A DNA stretch of 64,000 nucleotides from DASVCN01 sp040905665 (GCA_040905665.1 JBBDRD010000046.1:1-64000), one strand, 5' to 3'. Shown: positions 15,724-24,239, counted from the first letter of the stretch. Numbers and translations: made by a program. The notes: generated by a model not told the origin, from the letters alone.

Positions 15724-16454
15724 GGGGTAGTGGCCCGTCCCAGGTCGTTCACCGATCGCTTGCCCGTTGCATAGTCGGCCGTGGCCTGCACGAGGACATC
15801 GGTGGAGTTGACGAGTGGACAGGGGAGGTCGCTCTGGGCGAGCACCAGCGGCACCTCGGTGCATCCGGCGATGATCACTTTCGCTCCGGCGTCGATGAAC
15901 TCTCCCGCCAGTGCAAGCATCCGTGCGCGCACATCGCCGCCCAGGTCACCACTCTTGATTCGGTAAAGCAGCTCCATGAAAATCTCCCGCTGTTGCGCCA
16001 GCGGCTCGATTGCGACGATACCGCGAGCTTCGAGGCCGTCACTGTAGAGCCGGGCGTCGAGACAACCTGCTGCCGCTAGCACGCCTACCCGCCCGATCCC
16101 GGGAACTCGTCGCAGGGTTGCTTCGATCGTCTCGTCGATGATGTTGACGAGCGGAATGTTTACGGCCGCTTCGATGTCGCCGGCAAAGGCGTGCGCCGCG
16201 TTGCAAGGCATGGCAAGGAGCTCGGCCCCTGCACGTTCGAGTCCGCTCGCCATCTGGGCCAGTAGCGGCGCAGACGAGGGCCCCCGGCCTGCTACCGCGT
16301 CGTTGCGATTGGGCACCTTCGGGTTGTTGTCGATGATTATCCGCAACCGGTCCTGATCGCGTGCGGCGGGGGTCGCAGCCAACAGTTTGGCGAAGAAGTC
16401 AAGGGTTGCGTCGGGGCCCATTCCCCCCAACACGCCTACCGTGAGGTTCGCCAC
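15720..16454 (-). CDS. Aspartate/glutamate racemase family protein
   Basis: A cofactor-independent racemase of 244 residues. The two catalytic cysteines are visible in Met-Pro-Cys-Asn-Ala-Ala-His (Cys 84) and Ala-Gly-Cys-Thr-Glu-Val-Pro (Cys 198), and the N-terminal Gly-Val-Leu-Gly-Gly-Met-Gly-Pro is the family signature. The second motif (Cys-Thr-Glu) is that of aspartate-type rather than glutamate-type (MurI) members. The GTG start shares one base with the upstream stop (TAGTG), so it is coupled to the PLP enzyme. Its neighbours suggest handling of D-amino acids or of an acidic amino acid such as cysteate. Confidence 0.88.
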   Translation of the reverse strand: MANLTVGVLGGMGPDATLDFFAKLLAATPAARDQDRLRIIIDNNPKVPNRNDAVAGRGPSSAPLLAQMASGLERAGAELLAMPCNAAHAFAGDIEAAVNIPLVNIIDETIEATLRRVPGIGRVGVLAAAGCLDARLYSDGLEARGIVAIEPLAQQREIFMELLYRIKSGDLGGDVRARMLALAGEFIDAGAKVIIAGCTEVPLVLAQSDLPCPLVNSTDVLVQATADYATGKRSVNDLGRATTP

Positions 16455-17452
16455 TAGTCGAGAATCACATCCTGATACGCGTAGAGCGCCGGCGCGCCAC
16501 CGGTGTGAAGGAACAAGACTCGTTCACCGGAATCAAAATGGCCGCTGCGCACCAGGCCGATGAGCCCGGCGGCGGTCTTGCCGGTGTAGACGGGATCGAG
16601 AAGGATCCCCTCGAGCCGCGCGAAGAGTCTGATCGCCTCAACCATCTCATCGGTAGGAAGGGAGTAGCCGGGCCCAACGTAGTCATCGACCACCACCACC
16701 GCCTCACGTGGAATGGGAACAGAGCAACCGGCCAACTCCGCCGCCTGCCCGGCGAGAGCATGAATCTTTTCCTCTTGCGGCCCGCGTTCGGCCCGAGTAC
16801 TGATACCGATTATTGGCAGGCCGGCCGAGTTGCCGTGGAGCCCCGCGATGAGTCCGGCGTGAGTTCCGCCCGAACCGCTGGACGCTACCAGCCGGTCGAA
16901 GGTGATCTGCTGCTCGAACATCTGCTGCAGCATCTCCTGAGCGCAGGCGACGTAGCCCAAAGCCCCCAGGGCGTTAGAGCCGCCACCGGGAATCAGGTAC
17001 CCTTTGCGCCCCTCGCCTTCGAGCTCGGAGAGTACCTGCGTCGCGGCTTCCCCCACGTCGCCTCCGCCGGGTACGACAGTTATCGCCTCCACCCCCAAAA
17101 GCCGGTAGAGGAAGTTGTTGCCGCTGGCATCGGGATCGTAGGAGTTGGGTACCCGCTCCTCGAGTACCAGGCGGCAGCGCAAACCCTCCTTCACGGCAGC
17201 GGCAAGGGTAAGCCGGCAGTGGTTGGACTGGACAGCGCCAACGGTAACGAGGGTGTCGGCGCCCTGGGCCAGAGCGTCGGCCACCAGGAACTCCAGCTTG
17301 CGCGTCTTGTTCCCACCCGAGGTGAGGCCAAGCTCGTCGTCGCGTTTGATCCAGATCTCCGGGCCCCCCAGCTGTTCGCTCAGTCGGTCGAGTCGTTCGA
17401 TAGCCGTGGAATGCGAGGTGTATTGGCGCCGAGGGAATCGGGCAAGGTTCAT
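16454..17452 (-). CDS. PLP-dependent D-cysteine desulfhydrase / ACC deaminase / cysteate sulfo-lyase family
   Basis: A fold-type II PLP enzyme of 332 residues. The PLP lysine is in Gly-Gly-Asn-Lys-Thr-Arg-Lys (Lys 49), followed by Gln-Ser-Asn-His (75-78), the phosphate-binding Gly-Ser-Gly-Gly-Thr-His-Ala-Gly, and Leu-Asp-Pro-Val-Tyr-Thr-Gly-Lys near the end. The family covers D-cysteine desulfhydrase (DcyD), ACC deaminase and L-cysteate sulfo-lyase (CuyA), and family-level sequence alone does not separate them. I recall CuyA sharing the Tyr-Asp plus Ser-Gly-Asn spacing seen at about 104-111 here. GGAGCAACC precedes the ATG. It is first in the operon with a racemase and a dehydrogenase. Substrate undecided. 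Confidence 0.85.
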   Translation of the reverse strand: MNLARFPRRQYTSHSTAIERLDRLSEQLGGPEIWIKRDDELGLTSGGNKTRKLEFLVADALAQGADTLVTVGAVQSNHCRLTLAAAVKEGLRCRLVLEERVPNSYDPDASGNNFLYRLLGVEAITVVPGGGDVGEAATQVLSELEGEGRKGYLIPGGGSNALGALGYVACAQEMLQQMFEQQITFDRLVASSGSGGTHAGLIAGLHGNSAGLPIIGISTRAERGPQEEKIHALAGQAAELAGCSVPIPREAVVVVDDYVGPGYSLPTDEMVEAIRLFARLEGILLDPVYTGKTAAGLIGLVRSGHFDSGERVLFLHTGGAPALYAYQDVILD

Positions 17453-17672
17453 GGTTGCTCCTCTGCTCGCTCAGGAATGATGTTTCTTTCGTCAGGATAC
17501 CGCCTAACGGCTTCGCTGCTCACGGACGGGCGGGTGTAGACTGGGCCCACTATGAGAACGTGGGCAGTTGCAATGATGGTTTCGAAAGCAGGATTCGGCT
17601 ACGAACTGTTCGACCGGGGAGCACCCCAACGCGAAGGATACTGCGGGGGTTTTTCCCCGGAGGGGACATAGA

Positions 17673-18710
17673 GTGACTATTCGCCCGTCCCAGGATCAGC
17701 CAATCGGCGACGGCGCTGCTGCTGGTAACCGGGCCGCGCGCAACTCGGAAGCGCGCAACTCGGGAGCGCGCAATCCGGGAGCGCCGCTCGACGAGGCATG
17801 GTTCCGTCAGGCGCAGGTAAATCTATCGGCCGCCGAGCGGCGCAGCGCGACTCTCGGCACTCGGCGCACGGTCAAGAAAGCATGGCAGGCCGCTTGGTTA
17901 TTGCGGGCGGTGGCGCTCATCGACCTCACGACCCTGGCCGGTGACGACACTCCCGGCCGGGTGAGGCGGTTGTGCGCAAAAGCGCGAAATCCCGTAAGGG
18001 CCGACCTGCTCGAGGAGTTGGGCATGGCCGACCAGGGAATAACGGTGGCGGCGGCGTGCGTCTATCATTCGATGGTTCATACCGCCGTCTCGGCCCTCAA
18101 GGGCAGCGGAGTTCCGGTAGCTGCCGTATCGACCGGCTTTCCCGCCGGGCTTACTCCCTTCGAAGGACGCCTTGCCGAGATTCGCGCCTCGGTAGCGGGC
18201 GGCGCCGCCGAGATCGACATCGTGGTGAGCCGCCGGCACGTGCTGCTGGGAGATTGGCCGGCACTCTACGACGAGGTGCGCGCGTTCCGTGACGCCTGCG
18301 GAGACGCGCATATGAAGGCGATCTTGGCCACAGGTGAGTTGGGGACGCTCAGGAATGTTTACAAGGCGTCGATGGTTGCGATGATGGCGGGCACCGACTT
18401 CATCAAGACCTCCACCGGCAAGGAGCCGGTGAACGCCACGTTACCGGTTGGGCTCACCATGACCAGGGCGATTCGGGAGTATCACGAACGTACAGGTTAC
18501 AGGATCGGCCTCAAACCGGCGGGAGGGATCAAGACGGCCAAGGAAGCTCTTACCTGGTTGATCATGTTGAAAGAGGAGCTTGGCAGGCCCTGGCTCGAGC
18601 CCGAACTCTTCCGTTTTGGCGCTTCCAGCCTCCTGGCCGATATCGAACGGCAGCTGGAGCACTTCGTGACCGGACGCTACTCGGCGAGCTTCCGGCATCC
18701 GCAGGGATGA
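17673..18710 (+). CDS. deoC: Deoxyribose-phosphate aldolase
   Basis: DeoC cleaves 2-deoxyribose-5-phosphate to acetaldehyde and glyceraldehyde-3-phosphate. The protein has 345 residues, about 85 more than E. coli DeoC. The extra part is N-terminal (residues 1-65) and includes a low-complexity Ala-Arg-Asn repeat encoded by three 15-bp tandem copies. The Schiff-base lysine is Lys 245 in Phe-Ile-Lys-Thr-Ser-Thr-Gly-Lys, and the second catalytic lysine is in Leu-Lys-Pro-Ala-Gly-Gly-Ile. GGAGGGG precedes the GTG start. The long form followed by an aldehyde dehydrogenase fits deoxyribose use in which the acetaldehyde is oxidised by the neighbour. Confidence 0.92.
   Translation: MTIRPSQDQPIGDGAAAGNRAARNSEARNSGARNPGAPLDEAWFRQAQVNLSAAERRSATLGTRRTVKKAWQAAWLLRAVALIDLTTLAGDDTPGRVRRLCAKARNPVRADLLEELGMADQGITVAAACVYHSMVHTAVSALKGSGVPVAAVSTGFPAGLTPFEGRLAEIRASVAGGAAEIDIVVSRRHVLLGDWPALYDEVRAFRDACGDAHMKAILATGELGTLRNVYKASMVAMMAGTDFIKTSTGKEPVNATLPVGLTMTRAIREYHERTGYRIGLKPAGGIKTAKEALTWLIMLKEELGRPWLEPELFRFGASSLLADIERQLEHFVTGRYSASFRHPQG
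17736..17780. repeat. 15-bp tandem repeat, three copies, inside deoC
   Basis: Units at 17736-17750, 17751-17765 and 17766-17780 begin GCGCGCAA and differ by one to three bases. They lie in the N-terminal extension of DeoC and add five residues per copy (Ala-Arg-Asn-Ser-Gly type), keeping the frame. Confidence 0.9.
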
Positions 18711-18725
18711 ACTTCATGATGCCGA

Positions 18726-18815
18726 CCGGTGCGTTTAGAGACGGTGCGTTTAGAGCGGATGCGTTTAAGGACGATGCGTTTAGGGACGGTGCGTCGAGTG
18801 CGGATGCGTATGGGA
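18726..18815. repeat. Six-copy 15-bp degenerate tandem array between deoC and the aldehyde dehydrogenase
   Basis: Six consecutive 15-base units (18726, 18741, 18756, 18771, 18786, 18801) share the core GRTGCGTTTAGRG. The array begins 15 bases after the deoC stop and ends seven bases before the GTG start of the next gene, so it fills almost the whole intergenic spacer, including the ribosome-binding region (GGGAGAG). The units are too diverged for a very recent duplication. Confidence 0.9.
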
Positions 18816-18822
18816 GAGTAGA

Positions 18823-21303
18823 GTGAGCAGCGTCAAGGAGATTTTCGAGACGATGGAGTACGGGCCGGCGCCCGAGGGGCGCGAGCACGCAGACGAGTGG
18901 CTGCAACGCCACGATCGACGGTTCGGGCACTTCATCGGCGGCCGTTTCGTGCAGTCCCAGGACGGCCAAACTTTCGAAACGATCAATCCGGCGAACGGCG
19001 AAGTCCTGGCGGAGGTAGCCCAAGGGGGCGCTGCCGACGTCGACCGTGCGGTCGCGGCAGCCGCCTCGGCTCAGGTGTCGTGGGCGGGGTTGAGCCCTCA
19101 CGCTCGCTCCCGCTTCATCTACGCTCTTGCGCGTCGCCTGCAAAGGCATAGCCGCCTCTTCGCCGTCATCGAAACGCTTGACAACGGCAAGCCGATTCGT
19201 GAGACTCGCGACCTGGATATTCCGTTGGCGGCGCGGCACTTCTACCACCACGCCGGCTGGGCTCAACTGCTGGGTGACGAGTTCCCCGGCTATAAGCCGG
19301 TGGGCGTATGCGGACAGATCATCCCCTGGAACTTCCCGCTGCTGATGCTCTCCTGGAAGGTGGCTCCGGCGTTGGCGGCCGGTTGCACCGTCGTGCTCAA
19401 GCCCGCCGAGTTCACCCCCCTCACCGCCCTGCTGTTGGCCGAGGTTGCCCGCGACGCCGGTCTGCCCAACGGCGTGTTCAACGTGGTGACCGGCGACGGC
19501 AGCACCGGCGAGTTGATCGTCAATCATCCGGACGTCGACAAGTTGGCCTTTACCGGCTCGACCGAGGTCGGTCGGATCATCCGCAAGAGCAGCGCCGGCA
19601 GCGGCAAGAAGCTCTCGTTGGAGCTGGGCGGCAAGAGTCCCTTCCTGGTATTCGACGACGCCGATCTCGACGCGGCGGTCGAAGGGGTCGTCGACGCGAT
19701 CTGGTTCAATCAGGGTCAGGTATGTTGCGCCGGCTCGCGCCTTCTGGTTCAGGAGGGCGTGGCAGACAAGCTCCACGACAAGTTGCGTGTACGCATGGAG
19801 ACTCTGCGGATGGGCGATCCGCTGGACAAGGCCGTCGATCTGGGCGCGATCGTGGCGCCGGTGCAACTGCAGAGGATCGAGCAGTTGGTGGAACAGGGTA
19901 AGGCTGAAGGCGCACGCTGCTGGCAGCCATCGTGGGCGGTTCCCAAGGAAGGGCTCTTCTATCCCCCCACCCTCTTCACCGAGGTCGAGCCGGCCTCGCT
20001 GCTGGCACAGGTCGAGATCTTCGGACCGGTGCTGGCTTCGATGACCTTCCGCACGCCCGGCGAGGCAGTTGAACTCGCCAACGATTCCCGTTATGGCCTG
20101 GCCGCCTCGCTCTGGACCGAGAACATCGACTTGGCGCTGGATATTGCGCCCAAGTTGGTGGCCGGCGTAGTTTGGATCAACAGCACGAACATGTTCGACG
20201 CCGCAGCCGGTTTCGGTGGTTACCGCGAGAGCGGCTTCGGACGCGAGGGCGGGCGTGAGGGGATGTACGAGTATCTGGTGCCGGGCTGGGAGCGAGATCT
20301 TGCCTCCGCCCCTGCCGTTACAGGCGCCGCCAATAGCGCCGTGGACAGGGAGGATGACGCTTCGCCGCTGCCCGGCTCTGGTAACGGGAGTGGCAGCGAA
20401 GACGAAGCGGAGGCCGCGCTCGGCCTGCTTCCAGGAGGAAATGGCAGCGCGTTAGCCGGAATAGACCGCACCGCGAAGCTCTACATCGGAGGCAAGCAGG
20501 TTCGGCCCGACGGCGGTTACAGCTATCCGGTGCGCTCACCAGAAGGAAACGTCGTGGGGGAGGCCAGCCTGGGGAACCGCAAGGATATCCGCAATGCGGT
20601 AGAGGCGGCCCGCAAGGCGAGCGGCTGGGGTCAGTCCACCGGGCATAACCGTGCCCAGATCCTCTACTATCTGGCCGAAAATCTCGCTGCCCGGACGAGG
20701 GAGTTCGAGGAGAGGCTCGAGCTCATGACCGGGTCGAAAGGCACGGCTGCGCGGGGCGAGGTCGACGCTGCAGTGGAGCGCCTGTTCACCTACGCGGCCT
20801 GGGCCGATAAGTACGACGGAGCTGTCCACCACACACCGGTTCGAAATGTGACCCTTGCGATGAACGAGCCGTTTGGAATCATGGGGATCGTCTGTCCCGA
20901 GACCTCGCCGCTGCTGGCCTTCGTCTCGCTGGTCGCCCCGACCGTGGCGATGGGCAACCGAGTGGTAGCCGTCCCCTCTGCTCGTTGGCCGCTGGCGGCT
21001 ACCGACCTCTATCAGGTGCTGGAGACCTCCGACGTACCGGCTGGGGTGATCAATATCGTCACAGGCAAAAGCGATGAGTTGGCTGCGGTCCTTGCCGACC
21101 ACGACGAGATCGCCTGCCTCTGGTACATGGGCGGCAAGGCGGGAAGCGCGGCGGTGGAGAGCGCATCGGCTGGGAACCTCAAGGCCACCTGGGTGAGCAA
21201 CGGAAAGCAGCGAAACTGGTTCGACGAGCAGCAGTCCCAGGGTCGGGAGTACCTTAGGCGGTCCACTCAGGTGAAGAATATCTGGGTGCCATACGGGGAG
21301 TGA
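18823..21303 (+). CDS. Two-domain aldehyde dehydrogenase (ALDH16-like)
   Basis: An 826-residue protein with two ALDH modules. Module one (about 30-500) is complete: NAD-binding Phe-Thr-Gly-Ser-Thr-Glu-Val-Gly at 243-250, catalytic base Glu 267 in Leu-Glu-Leu-Gly-Gly-Lys, and nucleophile Cys 301 in Gly-Gln-Val-Cys-Cys-Ala-Gly. A flexible linker rich in Gly, Ser and Glu (about 500-545) leads to module two. This ends without the cysteine motif or the Glu-Leu-Gly-Gly-Lys box and must be non-catalytic. The architecture is that of the ALDH16 family, whose second domain is degenerate and structural. It follows deoC after a repeat-filled spacer of about 110 bases, so acetaldehyde from deoxyribose is the likely substrate (inference). 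GTG start with GGGAGAG upstream. Confidence 0.88.
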   Translation: MSSVKEIFETMEYGPAPEGREHADEWLQRHDRRFGHFIGGRFVQSQDGQTFETINPANGEVLAEVAQGGAADVDRAVAAAASAQVSWAGLSPHARSRFIYALARRLQRHSRLFAVIETLDNGKPIRETRDLDIPLAARHFYHHAGWAQLLGDEFPGYKPVGVCGQIIPWNFPLLMLSWKVAPALAAGCTVVLKPAEFTPLTALLLAEVARDAGLPNGVFNVVTGDGSTGELIVNHPDVDKLAFTGSTEVGRIIRKSSAGSGKKLSLELGGKSPFLVFDDADLDAAVEGVVDAIWFNQGQVCCAGSRLLVQEGVADKLHDKLRVRMETLRMGDPLDKAVDLGAIVAPVQLQRIEQLVEQGKAEGARCWQPSWAVPKEGLFYPPTLFTEVEPASLLAQVEIFGPVLASMTFRTPGEAVELANDSRYGLAASLWTENIDLALDIAPKLVAGVVWINSTNMFDAAAGFGGYRESGFGREGGREGMYEYLVPGWERDLASAPAVTGAANSAVDREDDASPLPGSGNGSGSEDEAEAALGLLPGGNGSALAGIDRTAKLYIGGKQVRPDGGYSYPVRSPEGNVVGEASLGNRKDIRNAVEAARKASGWGQSTGHNRAQILYYLAENLAARTREFEERLELMTGSKGTAARGEVDAAVERLFTYAAWADKYDGAVHHTPVRNVTLAMNEPFGIMGIVCPETSPLLAFVSLVAPTVAMGNRVVAVPSARWPLAATDLYQVLETSDVPAGVINIVTGKSDELAAVLADHDEIACLWYMGGKAGSAAVESASAGNLKATWVSNGKQRNWFDEQQSQGREYLRRSTQVKNIWVPYGE

Positions 21304-21409
21304 TAAGGGGGCGAGGTTGTGTCTTCTCAGTGACCGAGCGCGAAGTCGGCCACTGGGGGAACCGCTATGTTGAAGTCCCTGGTATCTGCCGGGGGGAGAG
21401 CGAGGGGGC

Positions 21410-21640
21410 ATGAGTGGCTTGGTCCGTATTAGTTCCGAATCACCGAACGTCCGCCATCTGGTGAGTCGCTGGCAACAACGCTATGGTGTAAGTGGAGCAG
21501 TTCATCAGGCCGATCCCAGCACGCTGCTGGTAACCGCTGAAACCTCAGTCGAGGCGATCGAGGATCTGGTGCGCTCGCTGCAGAGTAATGATCTCGAGGT
21601 GGAGATCATCTGGCGGGACGGCGACCTGCTGCAGGCTTGA
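21410..21640 (+). CDS. Small unknown protein at the head of a membrane-protein operon
   Basis: A 76-residue protein preceded by a purine-rich GAGGGGG site. It has no membrane segment. Its pattern (Leu-Leu-Val-Thr-Ala-Glu-Thr-Ser-Val-Glu-Ala-Ile-Glu-Asp-Leu-Val, then Val-Glu-Ile-Ile-Trp) suggests a small alpha/beta domain with strand-helix-strand order. The stop overlaps the TTG start of the TIGR02587-like membrane gene (TTGA), so it is co-translated with it. I do not recognise the family. Confidence 0.6.
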   Translation: MSGLVRISSESPNVRHLVSRWQQRYGVSGAVHQADPSTLLVTAETSVEAIEDLVRSLQSNDLEVEIIWRDGDLLQA

Positions 21641-22491
21641 AGACAGAGCCGGACCGGGAGCCGCCAGAGTCGGAGTCGCTACGCAGCGCACTTCGTGGCT
21701 ACGCCCGTGGGGTGATGGGCGCGTTGCTCGTGAGCATGCCGCTACTGGCGACCATGGAAATGTGGTGGCTGGGATTCACCATTCCGCCGTTCAGGCTGCT
21801 CCTCTTCCTAGTAGCCAACTTCGCGCTCCTCATCGTCCTCGAGTACTACAGCGGCTTCCAAAAGGGTCACGTACGACTGTGGGAAGAGGTGCAGGACGCC
21901 GTCGACGCCTACGGTATCGGCCTTTTGGTGGCGGTCATCGTCCTGTTCCTGTTTGGCGTAATCGGCCCGGGAATGTCCTTGCGGGAGGTTGCCGGCAAGG
22001 TGATCCTCGAGGCCATTCCATTGAGCATCGGAGCGTCGATCGCCATGTCGATTTTTGGCGACCAGGATGGCCATCGTGAGCGGCGCAAGCGTAGGGCCGG
22101 CTTCTGGGGAAGCCAGCTGATAGGCCTGGCCGGTGCGGCCTACTTTGGCTTCAACGTAGCCCCCACCGAGGAGCCGGTCATGATCGGCCTCGGCTTGAGC
22201 TGGTGGCATGCGGTGCTACTGGTGCTCTTTGGCCTCTTGCTTACCCACGCCATCGTTTATTCGGTCGGATTCGCCGGAGGTCACGCGCTTCCGGGCGGAA
22301 GAAGCTGGTGGGGCTCCCTGCTCAGGGCCGGTGTCGTCTCCTACACCGGAGCGCTGCTGGTGACGGTATGCCTGTTGTGGCTGTTCGGGCGCATCGACGT
22401 GGTCACCGGCCTAACGCCGTCCGTTCATATGATCGTTACCCTGGGTTTCATCAATGCTCTCGGCTCCGCCGCCGCGAAGCTCATCATCTGA
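21637..22491 (+). CDS. TIGR02587/DUF2391-type integral membrane protein
   Basis: A 284-residue protein with about seven hydrophobic segments and a charged N-terminus. It matches what I remember of TIGR02587, a seven-pass family of unknown function that occurs in a two-gene unit with TIGR02588; the second member follows here as expected. A basic cytoplasmic loop (Arg-Glu-Arg-Arg-Lys-Arg-Arg) separates the fourth and fifth segments, and an Ala-Pro-Thr-Glu-Glu-Pro-Val segment in the membrane domain is conspicuous. The start is TTG, overlapping the upstream stop. Function is unknown. Confidence 0.75.
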   Translation: MKTEPDREPPESESLRSALRGYARGVMGALLVSMPLLATMEMWWLGFTIPPFRLLLFLVANFALLIVLEYYSGFQKGHVRLWEEVQDAVDAYGIGLLVAVIVLFLFGVIGPGMSLREVAGKVILEAIPLSIGASIAMSIFGDQDGHRERRKRRAGFWGSQLIGLAGAAYFGFNVAPTEEPVMIGLGLSWWHAVLLVLFGLLLTHAIVYSVGFAGGHALPGGRSWWGSLLRAGVVSYTGALLVTVCLLWLFGRIDVVTGLTPSVHMIVTLGFINALGSAAAKLII

Positions 22492-22492
22492 G

Positions 22493-22876
22493 GTGGAGGC
22501 GCGGGCGCAAGAAAGCAGCATTCAGATACTCGTAACCTGGCTGAGTGGACTGTTACTGCTCACCATCGTCGTTTATCTCGTGTGGGAGGGTACCCGTCCG
22601 CCGCTGCCGGCTAGCTTCACCTTTGCCATCGAAACTGTCCATGAGGCGAACGACTACTTCCATTTGCGCCTGAGCGTGGCAAACGAGGGGGGCGAGAGCG
22701 TCCAGGACCTGGGGGTGACGCTCGAGCTGTACGACGGTGAGGAGCTGCTTGAAACGGTGTCTTCGGTCCTTGACTGGCTTCCCGAGCGCTCAACCCGGGA
22801 GCTGGTGTTGATCCTCGAGCAGGATCCGTCGCTCTACCGAACGATGGTGAGATTCGGAGGTTACCAAATCCCCTGA
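22493..22876 (+). CDS. TIGR02588-type single-pass protein
   Basis: A 127-residue protein with one membrane helix (about residues 10-30: Val-Thr-Trp-Leu-Ser-Gly-Leu-Leu-Leu-Leu) and an exported beta-rich domain (Leu-Arg-Leu-Ser-Val-Ala-Asn-Glu-Gly-Gly, later Thr-Leu-Glu-Leu-Tyr-Asp-Gly) that looks immunoglobulin-like. GTG 22493 starts one base after the upstream stop; ATG 22454 is an alternative that overlaps the previous gene. It is the usual partner of TIGR02587 proteins. Function unknown. A second protein of similar design is at 57898-58416. Confidence 0.7.
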   Translation: MEARAQESSIQILVTWLSGLLLLTIVVYLVWEGTRPPLPASFTFAIETVHEANDYFHLRLSVANEGGESVQDLGVTLELYDGEELLETVSSVLDWLPERSTRELVLILEQDPSLYRTMVRFGGYQIP

Positions 22877-22917
22877 TCTCTTCGAGTGAGCGGGCGCTTC
22901 TGTCCCGTTGCCCGGTC

Positions 22918-22950
22918 CCTGTCGAGCCCCTGTTTTGCGGCATCGACAGG
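22918..22950. terminator. Inverted repeat between convergent genes
   Basis: Arms CCTGTCGA (22918-22925) and TCGACAGG (22943-22950) form a perfect 8-bp stem between the end of the TIGR02588-like gene (22876) and the end of the MFS gene (22956, minus strand). There is no clear T-run, so this is only a candidate bidirectional terminator. Confidence 0.4.
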
Positions 22951-22955
22951 AACCG

Positions 22956-24239
22956 TCAGACGAAGCGTGGCCGCGTCGCGAACAGGAAGAAGAGAGAGCC
23001 AAGGAAAGCAGTTACCGCGATGATGGTGAAGCCCAGGGCGTAAGAACCGGTCACATCGAAGAGCACTCCTGCGAACAGCGGGCCGATCATTGCGCCGATG
23101 GTAACTATGAACACCGAGTAGCCCATGATCGCAGGGAACGCCTTGCGACCGAAATAGTCGACCCGCAGCGCCTGCATGAGTGGACCGCGAGTTCCCCACG
23201 CCAAACCGTGAATCGCGGCAAAAGCGATGAGCATGGGGGTGGCGGTGGCGTAGGTGAGCGCCAGCAACGCCACACCGTGCAGGAGCATTGCGATGGTCGC
23301 CATCATCCTCTTGGAGTAGCGGTCGCCCAGGATGCCCCCCACTAGCTGGCCTATGACCGTGAAAGAGGTCATGAGCGCGATTATGGCGGCTGCGGCAGGC
23401 AGGCTCAAGCCCAGGCCGGTGTTCATATGGATCACCGCGTGTACATTGACGGCGGAAACGACCATCAGCGCCAGCGAATGGCCGAAGCCGATGAACCAGA
23501 AGGCCCGAGTCCTCACTGCTTCAGCCGCGGTGAAGTCGCGAGCCCGGTCGTCTAACTCAACCCCTTTCATTCCCGGCACGGCGCCCCTGGCTAGACCTGC
23601 CGTACAAGCGCCATCCGGCGCCTGGCCGTAGTCCTCGGGCCTGCCGCGCAGCAGCTGAGCAACGCCCGAGCCCACCAGCAGGATGATCACGCCCGACGCA
23701 AGTGCGGTGGTGCGCCAGCCAAGCTCCGCCAGAGACCACGCCACGAGCGGCAGCGCCAGGCCACCTAGGGGGACGCCCAACTGCATGAGCGCCAGCGCGA
23801 GCGATCGGCGCCGCTCGAACCAGTTGACCACTATTGTGGTGAGGGTCAGGAAGCCCGACAGGTGGTAGCCGACGGCTATGAGAGCGAAGGTCAGGAAGAA
23901 TCCCGCCTGTGATTCGACTCTGCTGAGGAGCACGAAGGAGAGCCCGGTTAGAAGCAGTCCAAACCGCACCAGCGCGCGCGGCGGAAGTCGCGTGAGAAGG
24001 CGTCCCTGAACGGGACCCAGCAATCCGCCAATTGCCTGGAGGAGCGAGAAAGCGGCCGCGAAAACGGTTGCGCTCCAAGCCAGATCGGCTTGCAGTACCG
24101 GCAGATAGGCGCCGTAGGCCTGAACCAGAAGAGCAGCGTAGAGCGCCTGGACTCCAATGGCGCCGATGACCACCCACCAGCCGAAGAAAGGTCGTGGGGT
24201 AGAAGAGGGTCGGATAGCGCGCACGTCGCAGACGATCAT
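22956..24239 (-). CDS. MFS transporter (monocarboxylate/oxalate-formate type)
   Basis: A major facilitator superfamily carrier of 427 residues with 12 predicted membrane helices and a central cytoplasmic loop (about 205-235). The start Phe-Phe-Gly-Trp-Trp-Val-Val and the segment Asn-Trp-Phe-Glu-Arg-Arg-Arg-Ser-Leu-Ala-Leu-Ala are typical of the monocarboxylate/oxalate:formate antiporter-like group. The second half contains Gly-Gly-Ile-Leu-Gly-Asp-Arg-Tyr-Ser-Lys-Arg, the inter-helix motif. It stands alone, convergent with the TIGR02587/02588 operon. Substrate not determinable; a small organic acid is the best guess. Confidence 0.85.
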   Translation of the reverse strand: MIVCDVRAIRPSSTPRPFFGWWVVIGAIGVQALYAALLVQAYGAYLPVLQADLAWSATVFAAAFSLLQAIGGLLGPVQGRLLTRLPPRALVRFGLLLTGLSFVLLSRVESQAGFFLTFALIAVGYHLSGFLTLTTIVVNWFERRRSLALALMQLGVPLGGLALPLVAWSLAELGWRTTALASGVIILLVGSGVAQLLRGRPEDYGQAPDGACTAGLARGAVPGMKGVELDDRARDFTAAEAVRTRAFWFIGFGHSLALMVVSAVNVHAVIHMNTGLGLSLPAAAAIIALMTSFTVIGQLVGGILGDRYSKRMMATIAMLLHGVALLALTYATATPMLIAFAAIHGLAWGTRGPLMQALRVDYFGRKAFPAIMGYSVFIVTIGAMIGPLFAGVLFDVTGSYALGFTIIAVTAFLGSLFFLFATRPRFV

